64,000 bases of DNA from Sphingobacteriaceae bacterium. Its GTDB lineage: Bacteria; Bacteroidota; Bacteroidia; B-17B0; Aurantibacillaceae. The stretch is from contig JADJLA010000004.1 of the NCBI GenBank assembly GCA_016705695.1, positions 242,104-306,103 on the forward strand. The letters are read 5' to 3'. The position numbers and the translations under genes were made by a program. Below, piece by piece: positions 53,187 to 63,285 of the stretch; the first letter of the stretch is position 1, and each line of letters begins with the position of its first letter. The notes below the pieces were generated by a model. The model searched no databases, had not been told where the DNA came from, and was given only the letters and a program-made list of their open reading frames with translations.

Positions 53187-54299
53187 TTAATATAACCCTC
53201 CTTGCTTCTTTATACTCATAAACATTTTTTTTACGTAAACATCATAATTGTGATCCTTCACAGTTCGTGCTTGCGCATTTTTTCCTATCTCGATCGCTTT
53301 CTCCGGATTGCGCATATAATAATTCGCTTTTTCAATTGCTTCCTCAATAGTTTTATACGTTTCTATTTCTTTTCCTGGCACAAAGAGCTCAGACAAATTT
53401 GTTCCTTCGTCGTTCAATACCATTGTACCAACACCAGTTGCTTCGAACATACGCATATTGCCCACATACCCCTTTAATAAACTTTCATGAATATTGAATG
53501 TACACGTTGAACGCTGAATAATGTCGTACATATCTAATCCCCAGGCCTCGCCCATATATCGATCAAGAATAGTTTTGTTATTTTGTAAAACAAGATTCTT
53601 ATAATAACCTATCGATCGTTTGCTATAATTTTTTTTATAAGAATATCCCCATAGTTTAATTGGTGTATTTTTCACCAACTCTTGCAGCGCATTTTTTCTA
53701 TTGATATGCACATCATCCCACCCGCCAACAAAAGAAAATGGAATATCTTTTGTAGAAGTATTCTTTAACTTTTTTAATATCCTTTCATCAAAAGCCGGGT
53801 GCATATACTCAGCATTCAGTCCTTGTGTTTTAAATGTCTTAATAAAATCAGGAGTAGATGAGAAAACAAGGTCCAATCCTACTAAAGAAACTTTATTAAT
53901 AAGGGGCGAAGAGATCCAAGAAGCAACGTACTTGCAAAACGGTTTTACTTCGTGCAAAAAATCATTAAAAAATTCCAACACATATTCTAAATAAAAAACA
54001 TCGGGCTTATATTGCTTGATCTGTGCGAAAGCAATTTCCTTAAGCCAATTTTCTACTGTGTATGAGATGTTATTTTCCTTTGCCCACTTTTTTTGAAGGA
54101 TCTCGCAGTTCGCGATGATCAAAAAAGTCTGGTGTCCTGCTTTTTCTGTATGGTAGGCCAAAGCACCTGTATCGGCAAAATGTTCGTCAAGAAGTGCGCT
54201 CATGATGGCATCATACGACTCATTTTCCAACTCCTTATGCGACGCAAAAAAATTATTAAGAAAGGGTGGATAATATGATGTTAAAAACTGTACTTTCAT
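53187..54299 (-). CDS. CgeB-like glycosyltransferase (Glyco_trans_1_2)
   Basis: 370 aa from ATG 54299 (MKVQFLTSYYPPFLNNFF). A longer frame begins at 54350 but its extra residues are not family-like, and the candidate promoter lies between the two. C-terminal domain: SFVGGWDDVHINRKNALQEL, IKLWGYSY, MYDIIQRSTCTFNIHESLLK, RMFEATGVGTMVLNDEGTNL. First gene of the nine-gene minus-strand glycan operon. Confidence 0.82.
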   Translation of the reverse strand: MKVQFLTSYYPPFLNNFFASHKELENESYDAIMSALLDEHFADTGALAYHTEKAGHQTFLIIANCEILQKKWAKENNISYTVENWLKEIAFAQIKQYKPDVFYLEYVLEFFNDFLHEVKPFCKYVASWISSPLINKVSLVGLDLVFSSTPDFIKTFKTQGLNAEYMHPAFDERILKKLKNTSTKDIPFSFVGGWDDVHINRKNALQELVKNTPIKLWGYSYKKNYSKRSIGYYKNLVLQNNKTILDRYMGEAWGLDMYDIIQRSTCTFNIHESLLKGYVGNMRMFEATGVGTMVLNDEGTNLSELFVPGKEIETYKTIEEAIEKANYYMRNPEKAIEIGKNAQARTVKDHNYDVYVKKMFMSIKKQGGLY

Positions 54300-54320
54300 C
54301 AAGATCGCGGCTAGCGAGGC

Positions 54321-54350
54321 TAAAGGTATAAAAAAGAGGGGGATATTCAA
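54321..54350 (-). promoter_or_regulatory. putative promoter of the minus-strand glycan operon
   Basis: On the minus strand TTG (54350-54348), 19-base spacer, TACCTTTA (54328-54321), about 20 bases before the ATG at 54299. One mismatch to TAnnTTTG. Confidence 0.5.
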
Positions 54351-54360
54351 TTAATTCTGT

Positions 54361-54368
54361 TAAATTTG
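54361..54368 (+). promoter_or_regulatory. putative -7 element upstream of the ABC exporter
   Basis: TAAATTTG matches TAnnTTTG fully. No TTG lies at the usual distance, so this is a half-supported promoter for the wzm-wzt operon, about 50 bases before ATG 54417. Confidence 0.35.
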
Positions 54369-54416
54369 CCTTAGTGAAATGGCCTCAAATTCAGGTTTTT
54401 TACTTTTGTTTTTTGT

Positions 54417-55292
54417 ATGACCAATAACGAGTTTGACAATGAAAATGAACCATGGGATCTGTCCTTAGAACCCGATTCCAAATGGTACGCGTTGCGATTG
54501 AAACAAATATTCCGTTTCAAGGATCTGCTTTTTCTTTTTGTACGTCGTGATTTTGTTGCGGTTTATAAACAAACCATTTTAGGCCCTATTTGGTTCTTTA
54601 TACAACCAATAATCACCGCCGGAATTTTTGCCCTGGTATTTGGTTTGTTTGGAAGCATCCCAACCGAAGGAATGCCCACGCTTTTGTTTTACATGTGCGG
54701 CATCACCATGTGGAATTATTTTTCTGACACGCTCACCAAAACTTCCGACACATTTACGGCCAATGCAGGCATATTTGGTAAAGTATATTTCCCTCGAATG
54801 ATCGTTCCGCTTTCCATTGTTATTTCCAATCTCATTAAATTCGTCATTCAGTTTTGTTTATTCATGGTGGTATGGCTCTATTATTTTTCTACAACAGATA
54901 TCATTCATCCTAACATTGCAATTGCTCTGGTACCTGTTCTGATCATTATCATGGGATTTTTGGGGCTTGGGATAGGAATCATCATTTCATCAATGACCAC
55001 CAAATATAGAGATCTTAAATTTCTCATCGCGTTTGGAATTCAGTTATTGATGTATGCCTCGCCAATTGTTTTTCCTTTATCACTGGTGATGGAAAAATAT
55101 CCGGGTTTTAAATATTTATTATTAGCAAACCCTATTACAAGTATTATCGAAACATTTAAATATGGATTTCTGGGTGTTGGTGTATTTAATTGGGGGTATT
55201 TGGCATACAGTTTAGGATTCACCATTGTTGTATTTTTTCTTGGTTTGATCGTTTTCAATAAAGTGGAACGATCATTTATGGATACAGTTTAA
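54417..55292 (+). CDS. wzm: ABC-2 type polysaccharide exporter permease (Wzm-like)
   Basis: 291 aa with six predicted membrane helices. The N-terminal amphipathic stretch (YALRLKQIFRFKDLLFLFVR) and FVAVYKQTILGPIWFFIQPI are typical of Wzm/TagG-like permeases; PIVFPLSLV and NPITSIIETFKYGFLG match the C-terminal half. It moves a completed, lipid-linked glycan across the inner membrane together with the next gene product. Starts the plus-strand export operon. Confidence 0.9.
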   Translation: MTNNEFDNENEPWDLSLEPDSKWYALRLKQIFRFKDLLFLFVRRDFVAVYKQTILGPIWFFIQPIITAGIFALVFGLFGSIPTEGMPTLLFYMCGITMWNYFSDTLTKTSDTFTANAGIFGKVYFPRMIVPLSIVISNLIKFVIQFCLFMVVWLYYFSTTDIIHPNIAIALVPVLIIIMGFLGLGIGIIISSMTTKYRDLKFLIAFGIQLLMYASPIVFPLSLVMEKYPGFKYLLLANPITSIIETFKYGFLGVGVFNWGYLAYSLGFTIVVFFLGLIVFNKVERSFMDTV

Positions 55293-55310
55293 TTTTTTTC
55301 AAAGAAGAGC

Positions 55311-56591
55311 ATGAGTAAAGTAGTTTTAAGAGTTACCAATATTTCCAAGCAGTACCGATTAGGGCAGCTTGGAACAGGAACTATTTCTCATGACCTCAAC
55401 AGGTGGTGGCATAAAGCAAGAGGAAAAGAAGATCCGTATTTAAAGATAGGTGATGTAAATGACAGAAGTGCGAAAGGCGGAAGTGATTATGTATGGTCGC
55501 TTAAGGACGTCACATTTGACGTGAAAGAAGGCGATGTATTAGGAATTATTGGAAAGAACGGCGCAGGTAAATCAACACTCCTAAAAATATTATCGCAAGT
55601 TACTACTGCAAGCACAGGATCGGTTAAGATCCGTGGAAGAATTGCAGCATTGCTTGAAGTAGGAACCGGTTTTCATCCCGAACTTACAGGACGTGAAAAT
55701 ATTTATTTGAACGGTGCGATATTGGGAATGACAAAATCGGAGATCAAAAGTAAATTTGATGAGATAGTTGAATTTAGCGGCGTTGAAAAATATATCGATA
55801 CGCCGGTAAAAAGATACTCTTCTGGTATGATGGTGCGTTTAGGATTTGCGGTGGCGGCACATCTGGAGCCGGAAATTCTTATTGTGGATGAAGTATTAGC
55901 CGTTGGTGATATTGAGTTCCAAAAAAAATGTATGGGTAAGATCAAGAACGTAGCAGGCGAAGGCCGCACGGTTTTGTTTGTGAGTCATAATATGCAGGCC
56001 ATTTCGAGTATTTGTAAGACCGGGATTTTATTAAAGAACGGAATGATAGATGAAATGGGCGACATTAATACCTGCGTAAAAAAATACAATGGACTGTTCT
56101 CCGAATCTGTTATTGGAGAGGCCAGCATCAAAGACCGGTTGAATCGTGCCAATAGCAGCGGAAATATCTTATTCAATAATATTCAGGCTTATTTAGGAAA
56201 TAAAAAAACCTGGGATTTTAGATTTGATGAAGACATTACGATTAAGTTTGATTGTGAAGTAAGAAAAGAATCGGAAGGCGCGCTGTTTTACATGGCATTG
56301 CTTGAGCCACTTTCGACCGATGTTATAAGTAATTTTAAAGTTGTGTTGTGTGAAGAAACTGTGAGTCCGGGTAAAAAATTATCGTTCAAGATCACCATTC
56401 CCGCACGCACCTTAAGGGTTGGACAGTTTCTTTTGTATTTTGCTTTGGGTGATGGTAAAAATAAAGTATGGTACGATATTGTAGATAATAATGTAAATTT
56501 ACCTGCGCTCACCATTACGGCCATTGATATGGATCCGCATTATAATTTGGGATTATTTTCTATTCCTTACAAATTGGAGTTAAATAAATGA
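55311..56591 (+). CDS. wzt: ABC exporter ATPase with C-terminal Wzt-type domain
   Basis: 426 aa. Nucleotide-binding domain residues 1-250: Walker A GKNGAGKS 81-88, signature YSSGM 169-173, Walker B ILIVDEV 189-195 followed by LAVGD. The extra C-terminal beta-sandwich (about 270-426; FDEDITIKFDCEVRKES, RVGQFLLYFALGDGKNKVWY) resembles the Wzt_C domain that recognises the terminal cap of the glycan. That makes chain-end modification by the locus methyltransferases plausible. Confidence 0.9.
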   Translation: MSKVVLRVTNISKQYRLGQLGTGTISHDLNRWWHKARGKEDPYLKIGDVNDRSAKGGSDYVWSLKDVTFDVKEGDVLGIIGKNGAGKSTLLKILSQVTTASTGSVKIRGRIAALLEVGTGFHPELTGRENIYLNGAILGMTKSEIKSKFDEIVEFSGVEKYIDTPVKRYSSGMMVRLGFAVAAHLEPEILIVDEVLAVGDIEFQKKCMGKIKNVAGEGRTVLFVSHNMQAISSICKTGILLKNGMIDEMGDINTCVKKYNGLFSESVIGEASIKDRLNRANSSGNILFNNIQAYLGNKKTWDFRFDEDITIKFDCEVRKESEGALFYMALLEPLSTDVISNFKVVLCEETVSPGKKLSFKITIPARTLRVGQFLLYFALGDGKNKVWYDIVDNNVNLPALTITAIDMDPHYNLGLFSIPYKLELNK

Positions 56592-56604
56592 TCTTAAAAG
56601 AAAA

Positions 56605-58257
56605 ATGGAAAACGCATTTCTAAGACTTTTAAAAGATCCGGTTAAATTTTACAGATCCGCTGTTCTGCGCAGGATCTATAACAATAGCGCCGTGCTGAAG
56701 CGTTTAAGAAATGCCTCCACTATTCAGAAAACATTTATTGAGAAATTAAGCCGGTATAAAATAAATTGGGATACTCAAAAGAAGAACGTAATTCTTGCTC
56801 AATCAATTTCTGATTATGAAAGCTGCATTAAAATAGCTGCCGTTGCTAACAAGTTAGCCAAAGAACAAAATGCGAATATTGGGATCTATTCGGCTGAATA
56901 TTTTACGAATCCAAAAAGTTTTATTGGCAAATATCTTTCTTCTTCAAAAGTTAAAAGTAATCTCGATAAAATAGGTTTATCCTTTGCCGGAAAGGTTCTC
57001 TATCGAAATAATGATCTTCATAACGACCAAACAGAAGTTGATTCGGTTGTTCTAAAGATCATGCAAGGATTAAAAACAAAGAAGGATGTGCTCGCTATTG
57101 AGATCGAGAATATAAGGATCGGCGACCTGGTGTACGATACATATTTGCGTTATGCCAACAAACCTCAGGTTGACTTGAAGGATCCTTATTTGAGAACATT
57201 GATCGAGCAATCGGTGAATATATTCTTTGTTTGCAAAAATCAAATAAAACTTCATCATGTAACTGCGCTTGTAACTTCATACTGTACGTATATCTATCAC
57301 GGCATTGCGGTGCGCTTGTGTTTGGTAAATAAAATCCCTGTTTACTCTATCGGAGCATATTATTCGCTTGTGCATAAAGTTCTGGATATTTATCCAAGTC
57401 ATGCCAATGATCATTTTTTATTTCACAAGCAGTTCAAACAACTATCTAATGGCGAAGAGTTATTAAAAACACATAAACCCTTATTTGAAAAACGATTTGA
57501 AGGCATAATAGATAGCGCAACGGCTTACATGAAAGAATCCGCCTTTTCGGGTGAGGTAAATACAGAATTGAATGGAATTGAGTGGGATAAAACGGTTGTT
57601 ATCCTTGCCCACTGCTTTTTTGATTCACCACATATTTACCGGGATCTTTTATTTCCTGATTTCTATGATTGGATGATCTTTACATTGGATGAACTGGTAA
57701 AACAAAAAAACCTTACCATACTTGTAAAACAGCATCCCAATGGACTGCCCGATAACGAAAAGATCTTTAATCAATTAAAAAATGTGCCTGCGTACGACAA
57801 AGTTAAATTCATCGATAAAAAAACATCTCAACTTCAGATAGTCAATTCGCGGCCCAAAGCCATTATTACCGCATACGGAACTGCTGCAGCCGAATTTGCT
57901 TATCAGGGCTTTCCAATTATAACCATTTACGACAATCCATTTACCGCATTCGATTTTACTCATAACGCAAATTCTATTGAGGAATACAAAGAATTGCTTT
58001 CAAAAGTCATGACGCTTTCAGCAAAACAACATCAACAGGAAGTAATAGAATACTACTATATGCAGCATTTCTTCTTCTTAAAAGGTTATCCGTCTGATTA
58101 TCTTGATTGCGCCAAATACAAGGGTGAAACCTCATCCGAAGCTTTTCTTGAAGACTACATTCCAAAAATGGCTAATCCATATTTTGAAAAACTGGATATC
58201 CTTACGCGAAAAGGTTTTGAAAGTATAGTTTGGGAAGAAAAGGCTAATAGCTTGTAA
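56605..58257 (+). CDS. Capsule/polysaccharide biosynthesis GT-B-like protein
   Basis: 550 aa. The C-terminal half (about 325-500) has the pattern of capsule polysaccharide transferases: VVILAHCFFDSPHIYRDLLF, LTILVKQHPNGLPDNEK, PKAIITAYGTAAAEFAYQGF followed by PIITI. The N-terminal 300 residues are less conserved and helix-rich. Likely a cytoplasmic glycosyltransferase acting with the exporter; donor unknown. It ends 5 bases before the convergent MORN-repeat gene. Confidence 0.72.
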   Translation: MENAFLRLLKDPVKFYRSAVLRRIYNNSAVLKRLRNASTIQKTFIEKLSRYKINWDTQKKNVILAQSISDYESCIKIAAVANKLAKEQNANIGIYSAEYFTNPKSFIGKYLSSSKVKSNLDKIGLSFAGKVLYRNNDLHNDQTEVDSVVLKIMQGLKTKKDVLAIEIENIRIGDLVYDTYLRYANKPQVDLKDPYLRTLIEQSVNIFFVCKNQIKLHHVTALVTSYCTYIYHGIAVRLCLVNKIPVYSIGAYYSLVHKVLDIYPSHANDHFLFHKQFKQLSNGEELLKTHKPLFEKRFEGIIDSATAYMKESAFSGEVNTELNGIEWDKTVVILAHCFFDSPHIYRDLLFPDFYDWMIFTLDELVKQKNLTILVKQHPNGLPDNEKIFNQLKNVPAYDKVKFIDKKTSQLQIVNSRPKAIITAYGTAAAEFAYQGFPIITIYDNPFTAFDFTHNANSIEEYKELLSKVMTLSAKQHQQEVIEYYYMQHFFFLKGYPSDYLDCAKYKGETSSEAFLEDYIPKMANPYFEKLDILTRKGFESIVWEEKANSL

Positions 58258-58262
58258 CAGAA

Positions 58263-58979
58263 TTACTGCTCAGTGAATTTTTCAACCTTTTTATTCTTAC
58301 CGCTCTCATCGTAAAAGGTCCACATGCCGTCTTTAAGATATTTTTGCCCATCGGCACTTAACCTAAGAGTTCCCTCTTCTCTTACTTGCCCGTTTGAATA
58401 ATATTTTTTCTCAACGAATACTTTTTCCTTTTTATCTTTTAATTCAATAACATATTCCATTTGCCCATTAGAATACCACGATTTTTTTAAAGTGATGTAC
58501 TTCATTTCTTTTTCGTTCTCAACAGCAATTTTTGGTAAACCACTATCGTAGAACTCATAGTATTTTTGAGGTTTTCCTTCGTAATAGGCTATTTTTTTCT
58601 TTGCTGTACCATTATCGTAAAAAACATCTACAGCGCTATGCAATGGGTCGGGGTTTACAAACGAACGCTCTACTTGGCCGTTCTCATAAAAATTCTTGAA
58701 CACTTTTAATTTTCCATCTACGTAATACCCTTTATGAAGCATTTTTCCGCTACTATAAAATTCTTCATTCCAACCCTGAGCATTGTAACCTGCTTTGTTG
58801 TATTTCACCGAATCTCCACCTAAACACTCTATAAGTTTATTGAAAATAATGATCCCATTAACACTGTCATAAACTTCCGATTGGGTATAGCGCTTTATTT
58901 GCGGGATCTGATCGGCAAAACGTTGCGCCTGGCAAAAAGCCTGAGTTAAGAACAATATGATAACGATCCTTTGGAACAT
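58263..58979 (-). CDS. Exported MORN-repeat protein (YwqK-like)
   Basis: 238 aa. Signal peptide 1-18 (ending FCQAQ). At least five MORN_2-type repeats follow (WNEEFYSSGKMLHKGYYVDG, KVFKNFYENGQVERSF, KKYYSNGQVREEGTLR). Databases often call such proteins YwqK antitoxins, but the repeats only indicate a beta-solenoid-like scaffold; no toxin gene is nearby. Probably periplasmic or surface-located. Confidence 0.78.
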   Translation of the reverse strand: MFQRIVIILFLTQAFCQAQRFADQIPQIKRYTQSEVYDSVNGIIIFNKLIECLGGDSVKYNKAGYNAQGWNEEFYSSGKMLHKGYYVDGKLKVFKNFYENGQVERSFVNPDPLHSAVDVFYDNGTAKKKIAYYEGKPQKYYEFYDSGLPKIAVENEKEMKYITLKKSWYSNGQMEYVIELKDKKEKVFVEKKYYSNGQVREEGTLRLSADGQKYLKDGMWTFYDESGKNKKVEKFTEQ

Positions 58980-59030
58980 TTACTCAAAGATTATAACAAA
59001 AATTGAACCAAATAATATCGTTAAAAAAAA

Positions 59031-59978
59031 CTAATGAACAGGCTGTGTTGCTAACCAACGTTCAGCGTCCAAAGCCCCCATGCAGCCACTTCCTGCTGCG
59101 GTTACTGCCTGGCGGTAAGTTTTATCAAAACAATCACCTACGGCAAATACACCTTCAATTTTGGTCTTAGAAGAACCGGGCACAACCTGAAGATAACCCA
59201 TATCATCCATGTCCAATTGTCCTTTAAAAATATCGGTGTTAGGCTTATGTCCAATAGCCACAAAAAATCCTGTTATAGTTAAAGTTCTACTTTCGCCTGT
59301 CTTGTGATTCTTTACAACCGCGCCTTCTACAGTGTCTTTTCCTAAAATATCCTGTGTTTCACTATCCCAAAGAATTTCAATGTTTGGCGTGTTTAATACT
59401 CTGTTTTGCATGGCTTTGCTAGCGCGCATTTCGCTACGTCTAACGATCATATAAACTTTCTTACATAGCTTTGCTAAATACGTAGCTTCTTCAGCTGCAG
59501 TATCACCTGCGCCAACAATTGCAACTTCCTGTCCTTTAAAGAAAAAGCCATCGCAAACTGCACAAGCACTTACGCCACCGGCGTTCATACGTAAACGTGT
59601 TTCGTTAGGTAAACCCAACCACTTGGCGCTAGCACCGGTTGAAATAATAACGGTGTCGGCAGTTAACTCAATTGTTTCATCAACCCAAACGCGTTTAGGA
59701 TTGCTGTTAAGCTCCACCTTTGTAACTAATCCAAAACGTACTTGTGTACCAAAACGTTCGGCTTGTGCTTTAAGATCTTCCATTAATTCAGGGCCTGTGA
59801 TACCCTTTGGGTAACCTGGGAAATTATCTACTTCGGTAGTTTCGGTTAATTGACCTCCGGGAGTTAAGCCGGTATATAAAACAGGTTTAAGATCTGCGCG
59901 AGCGGCGTAAATAGCTGCGGTATATCCGGCAGGACCAGAACCAATAATTAAGCAATGAATGTGTTCGATTTTAGACAT
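59031..59978 (-). CDS. trxB: Thioredoxin-disulfide reductase
   Basis: 315 aa from ATG 59978. FAD-binding CLIIGSGPAGYTAAIYAARA, redox-active Cys139 and Cys142 in ACAVCDG, NADPH-binding VAIVGAGDTAAEEATYLA, and the final GVFAVGDCFDKTYRQAVTAA. It reduces thioredoxin with NADPH in the cytoplasm. Length and all motifs are standard. Confidence 0.97.
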   Translation of the reverse strand: MSKIEHIHCLIIGSGPAGYTAAIYAARADLKPVLYTGLTPGGQLTETTEVDNFPGYPKGITGPELMEDLKAQAERFGTQVRFGLVTKVELNSNPKRVWVDETIELTADTVIISTGASAKWLGLPNETRLRMNAGGVSACAVCDGFFFKGQEVAIVGAGDTAAEEATYLAKLCKKVYMIVRRSEMRASKAMQNRVLNTPNIEILWDSETQDILGKDTVEGAVVKNHKTGESRTLTITGFFVAIGHKPNTDIFKGQLDMDDMGYLQVVPGSSKTKIEGVFAVGDCFDKTYRQAVTAAGSGCMGALDAERWLATQPVH

Positions 59979-60064
59979 GGGCATTTTTTTTCAGACTGTA
60001 AAGTTATAACAACATTACATAAAAAGCACTATACTTTTAAGCATAAATAAACATAAAATTTGAG

Positions 60065-60094
60065 CAAAAAAAACCACGCCCAAAGCGTGGTTTA
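60065..60094 (-). terminator. intrinsic terminator of the DUF4468 gene
   Basis: Read on the minus strand, AAACCACGC-loop-GCGTGGTTT is followed by a T tract, about 30 bases after the stop at 60125. Confidence 0.85.
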
Positions 60095-60124
60095 AAGAAC
60101 CTATATAAATGGGTTAAATATCTG

Positions 60125-60691
60125 TTACCAATCGTCGCCGTAGCCCTTGCTATCGAGCATCATTGCCTCTTTAATATCGTTAATGGTAAAATTGGCAAAT
60201 TTAATAGCTTCGCCTCTTATTTTTTTCCACTGAATGTCGCTCATGATCATACTTCCGCAATCAGGAACAACGTTGTCTATGCTTCCACCTGAGGTTTTTC
60301 CACTTTTACTGGTATGCTTGATGCTGCTAATAGTATATCTGTATTTTCTATCCTTACATTCAATTACCACTTTCATAGTAATGGTCCCTGTATGATCGCA
60401 TTGAGGATTTAGTTCTTTGGGAACAATAGAAAAAGAGGCTACACATTCAGCCTTTGCAGAAGTTGTTACACCATTTAATTTATCATACTTCGGAACATCT
60501 AATTTAACCCAATTAACAGCTCTTTTTAAAAGTTCGCTTCCGGATACAGAATCAGTAGGGATAGTTTCGGTGTACTTAGTTTCCTTTTTTGGTTTGCCTT
60601 TAGGTTCAGTTCCGGCAGCAGTTTCCTGCGAAAAAGTATGACCTGAAAAGCCAAACAAAAATAAGAACAGGAAAAATTTAAATATGTTCAT
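60125..60691 (-). CDS. Exported DUF4468 (TBP-like fold) protein
   Basis: 188 aa from ATG 60691 (MNIFKFFLFLFLFGFSGHTF), giving a normal signal peptide; an ATG 13 codons earlier is less likely. The mature part is a DUF4468-like domain: LLKRAVNWVKLDVPKYDKLN, KAECVASFSIVPKEL, TITMKVVIECKDRKYRYTIS. It is a periplasmic Bacteroidota protein of unknown role. The neighbouring E1 gene ends 60 bases upstream on the same strand. Confidence 0.75.
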   Translation of the reverse strand: MNIFKFFLFLFLFGFSGHTFSQETAAGTEPKGKPKKETKYTETIPTDSVSGSELLKRAVNWVKLDVPKYDKLNGVTTSAKAECVASFSIVPKELNPQCDHTGTITMKVVIECKDRKYRYTISSIKHTSKSGKTSGGSIDNVVPDCGSMIMSDIQWKKIRGEAIKFANFTINDIKEAMMLDSKGYGDDW

Positions 60692-60750
60692 TTTAAAAAT
60701 CTTCAATTTACGCATTAAAATGTATGCCATTTCTGAAATAAAGCTCGAAT

Positions 60751-63164
60751 TTAATAAATTTTGGGGAATTTAACCGGGTCAAACTCATTCATGATGGAAT
60801 ACAAAATATCAAACACATCATCAGAGCTTGGCTTGCTAAAGTAATCTCCGTCGCTTCCGTAAGCAGGACGATGTTCTTTAGACGCTATTGTTGTAGGCTT
60901 AGAGTCGAGGTACTGAAATGCTTTTTGCTCTTCTAATATTTTTTGCAAAATGTAAGCGCTTGCACCACCCGGTACATCTTCATCTAATACCACTAAACGA
61001 TTGGTTTTCTTTACAGAATCAACTATTGAGTGATTGACATCAAAAGGAATAAGTGTTTGAACGTCAATTAACTCAACGTTAATACCTAATTCTTTTAATG
61101 AGGCAACTGCTTCCATTGCAATTTTAATGGTACTACCATAGGAAACAAGTGTAATATCGCTTCCTTCTGTTAACACTTCCGGAATTCCTAAGGCGAATTT
61201 ATACTCTCCAAAATTGGAAGGTTGAGTTTCTTTTAAGCGATAACTATTTAATGGCTCAACTATCAAAGCCGGCTCATCCGCTTGCAATAATGTATTGTAA
61301 AACCCAGAAGCTATGGTCATGTTACGAGGAACACAAATATTAATTCCTCGGCAAGCATGAACGATCATTCCCATCGGAGAACCACTATGCCATACACCTT
61401 CTAAACGATGTCCGCGCGTACGAATAAGCACAGGTGCTTTTTGTAAACCTTTTGTGCGCCATTGCACAGTGGCAAGATCATCGCTCATTAATTGAAGCGC
61501 GTATAATAAATAATCTAGATATTGAATTTCAGCAATTGGGCGAATGCCACGCATAGCAAGTCCTATTGCTTGTCCCATAATTGTTGCCTCGCGAATACCC
61601 GTATCAAACACACGATGTTCGCCGTATTTTGCCTGTAAGCCTTCTAAACCTTGGTTTACGCCACCAATTTTTCCGGAGTCTTCACCAAAAATTATTACTT
61701 CAGGATATTTTGCAAGAATAGCGTCAAAATTATCTCTTAAAATTTCTCGGCCATCCATTTGCTTTTGTTCGCCATATACAACCGGGTTTACGGAAATATT
61801 TGCGACTCTTTTTTCAGATGCAGAATATAAATGAGAGCCGTAACGTGCATCATTTTCCGCTTTTGAATTTTTTAACCAAGTAATAAGCTGTTCACGCGCT
61901 GGAGAAGTGGAACCAATAGTTTTGCGAATTGCCTTTTTACAGCAACGTGAATGTCTTTGCGAATTGGTTCTTTTATTGAAGAAAGATCAGTTCGAATGGC
62001 AGAAATATCCGCTCCTTCGGTGATCATATTATCTAACAATGTTATAGCTTGAGAAGCGTCTTCTTTAATTGGAAGCAAATACGCTGCCCAAGCCGCGTTC
62101 TTCGCATTCTTAACTGCTTCTTTAGCTTCTTCTTCAATTTTATCTAATTCAGTATCTGTGCCCAATGCATTTTGAATGATCCACTCGCGCATTTTTTTCA
62201 CACAATCAAAATCTGTTTCCCATTGTAAACGCTCCTTGCTTTTGTATCGCTCGTGCGATCCGCTAGTACTGTGTCCTTGCGGCTGAGTTACTTCTTCAAC
62301 ATGAACCAAAACAGGAACATGCTCTTCGCGACAAATTTTTACCGCTTTCTCGTAAGTTTCGCATAAGTGTGGATAATCCCAACCTTTTGTTTTTAAAATT
62401 TCGTAGCCTCTTCCGTTCTTATCTCTTTGGAAACCTTTTAGTACTTCGCTAATACTTTCTTTGGTGGTTTGATATTTTTTTGGAACTGATATCCCATGAC
62501 CATCATCCCAAACGCTTATTAGCATGGGTACTTGTAGAACACCGGCTGCATTTATAGTTTCCCAAAACAAACCTTCGGATGTGCTTGAATCTCCAATTGT
62601 ACCAAAAGCAACTTCATTTCCCTTATTGCTAAAGTCAGTAAAAGGTGCTTTATGTAGATCTGTATTTAACTTATAAAAATGTGAAGCATATGCTAAACCT
62701 AAAAGGCGAGGCATTTGCGAACCCGTTGGAGAAATATCGCTTGAAGAATTCTTTTGTTGTGATAAAGGCTTGAAAGTTCCATCTGCATTTAAACTATGTG
62801 TTGCAAAGTGGCCACCCATTTGCCTTCCGGCGCTCATTGGATCATGTTCAATGTCTGTGTGAGCGTATAAACCCGCGAACCATTGTTGTAAATTCAATGC
62901 CTTAATAGCAAACATAAATGTTTGATCGCGGTAATATCCACTTCTAAAATCACCGTTTTGAAATACTTTCGACATGGCAACTTGAGCCAATTCTTTTCCA
63001 TCGCCAAATATTCCAAACTTGGCCTTCCCGGTCAAAACTTCTTTTCTTCCTAATAAACTTGCTTGTCTGCTTTCGTTAATAAGTCGGAAATCATTTAAAA
63101 CCGCCTTTTTGAAATCGTCGAAACTCAAACTTTCGGCAGAAGCAGTATTAATTTTTTGGTCCAT
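60751..63164 (-). CDS. 2-oxoacid dehydrogenase E1, alpha and beta fused, frame broken near 61936
   Basis: Thiamine-diphosphate enzyme. The alpha part (1-410) has RSGYYRDQTF, the TPP motif GDSSTSEG at 191-198 with Asn205, and SVWDDGHGISVPKKYQTT. The beta part has FGEDSGKIGGVNQGL, DTGIREATIMGQAIGLAMRG, IQYLDYLLYALQLMSDDLAT, RTRGHRLEGVWHSGSPMG. As written the alpha frame stops at 61872, and the beta frame begins within the other frame. Adding one A to the A5 run at 61934-61938 gives one 804-aa protein, the usual Bacteroidota alpha/beta fusion. Probably branched-chain or related 2-oxoacid oxidation; E2/E3 not in the window. Confidence 0.9.
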
Positions 63165-63187
63165 AACAATCTTTAGAGCTTATCATA

Positions 63188-63216
63188 CAAATATAACAAT
63201 TTGTTTCACAGACAAA
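63188..63216 (-). promoter_or_regulatory. putative promoter of the E1 gene
   Basis: Minus strand TTTG (63216-63213), 17-base spacer, TATATTTG (63195-63188), a full match to the Bacteroidota consensus, 24 bases before the ATG at 63164. Confidence 0.65.
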
Positions 63217-63285
63217 CCGGTATTTTTTCCCTGTTTTTGATATTAACAAAACCTTAATTTTGTAGTAATGGCGCATAATTTCTAA

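Noticed and set aside
58263..58979. Toxin-antitoxin system (YwqK antitoxin)
   Set aside because: The name derives from database transfer. The protein is exported, MORN-repeat only, with no toxin partner nearby.
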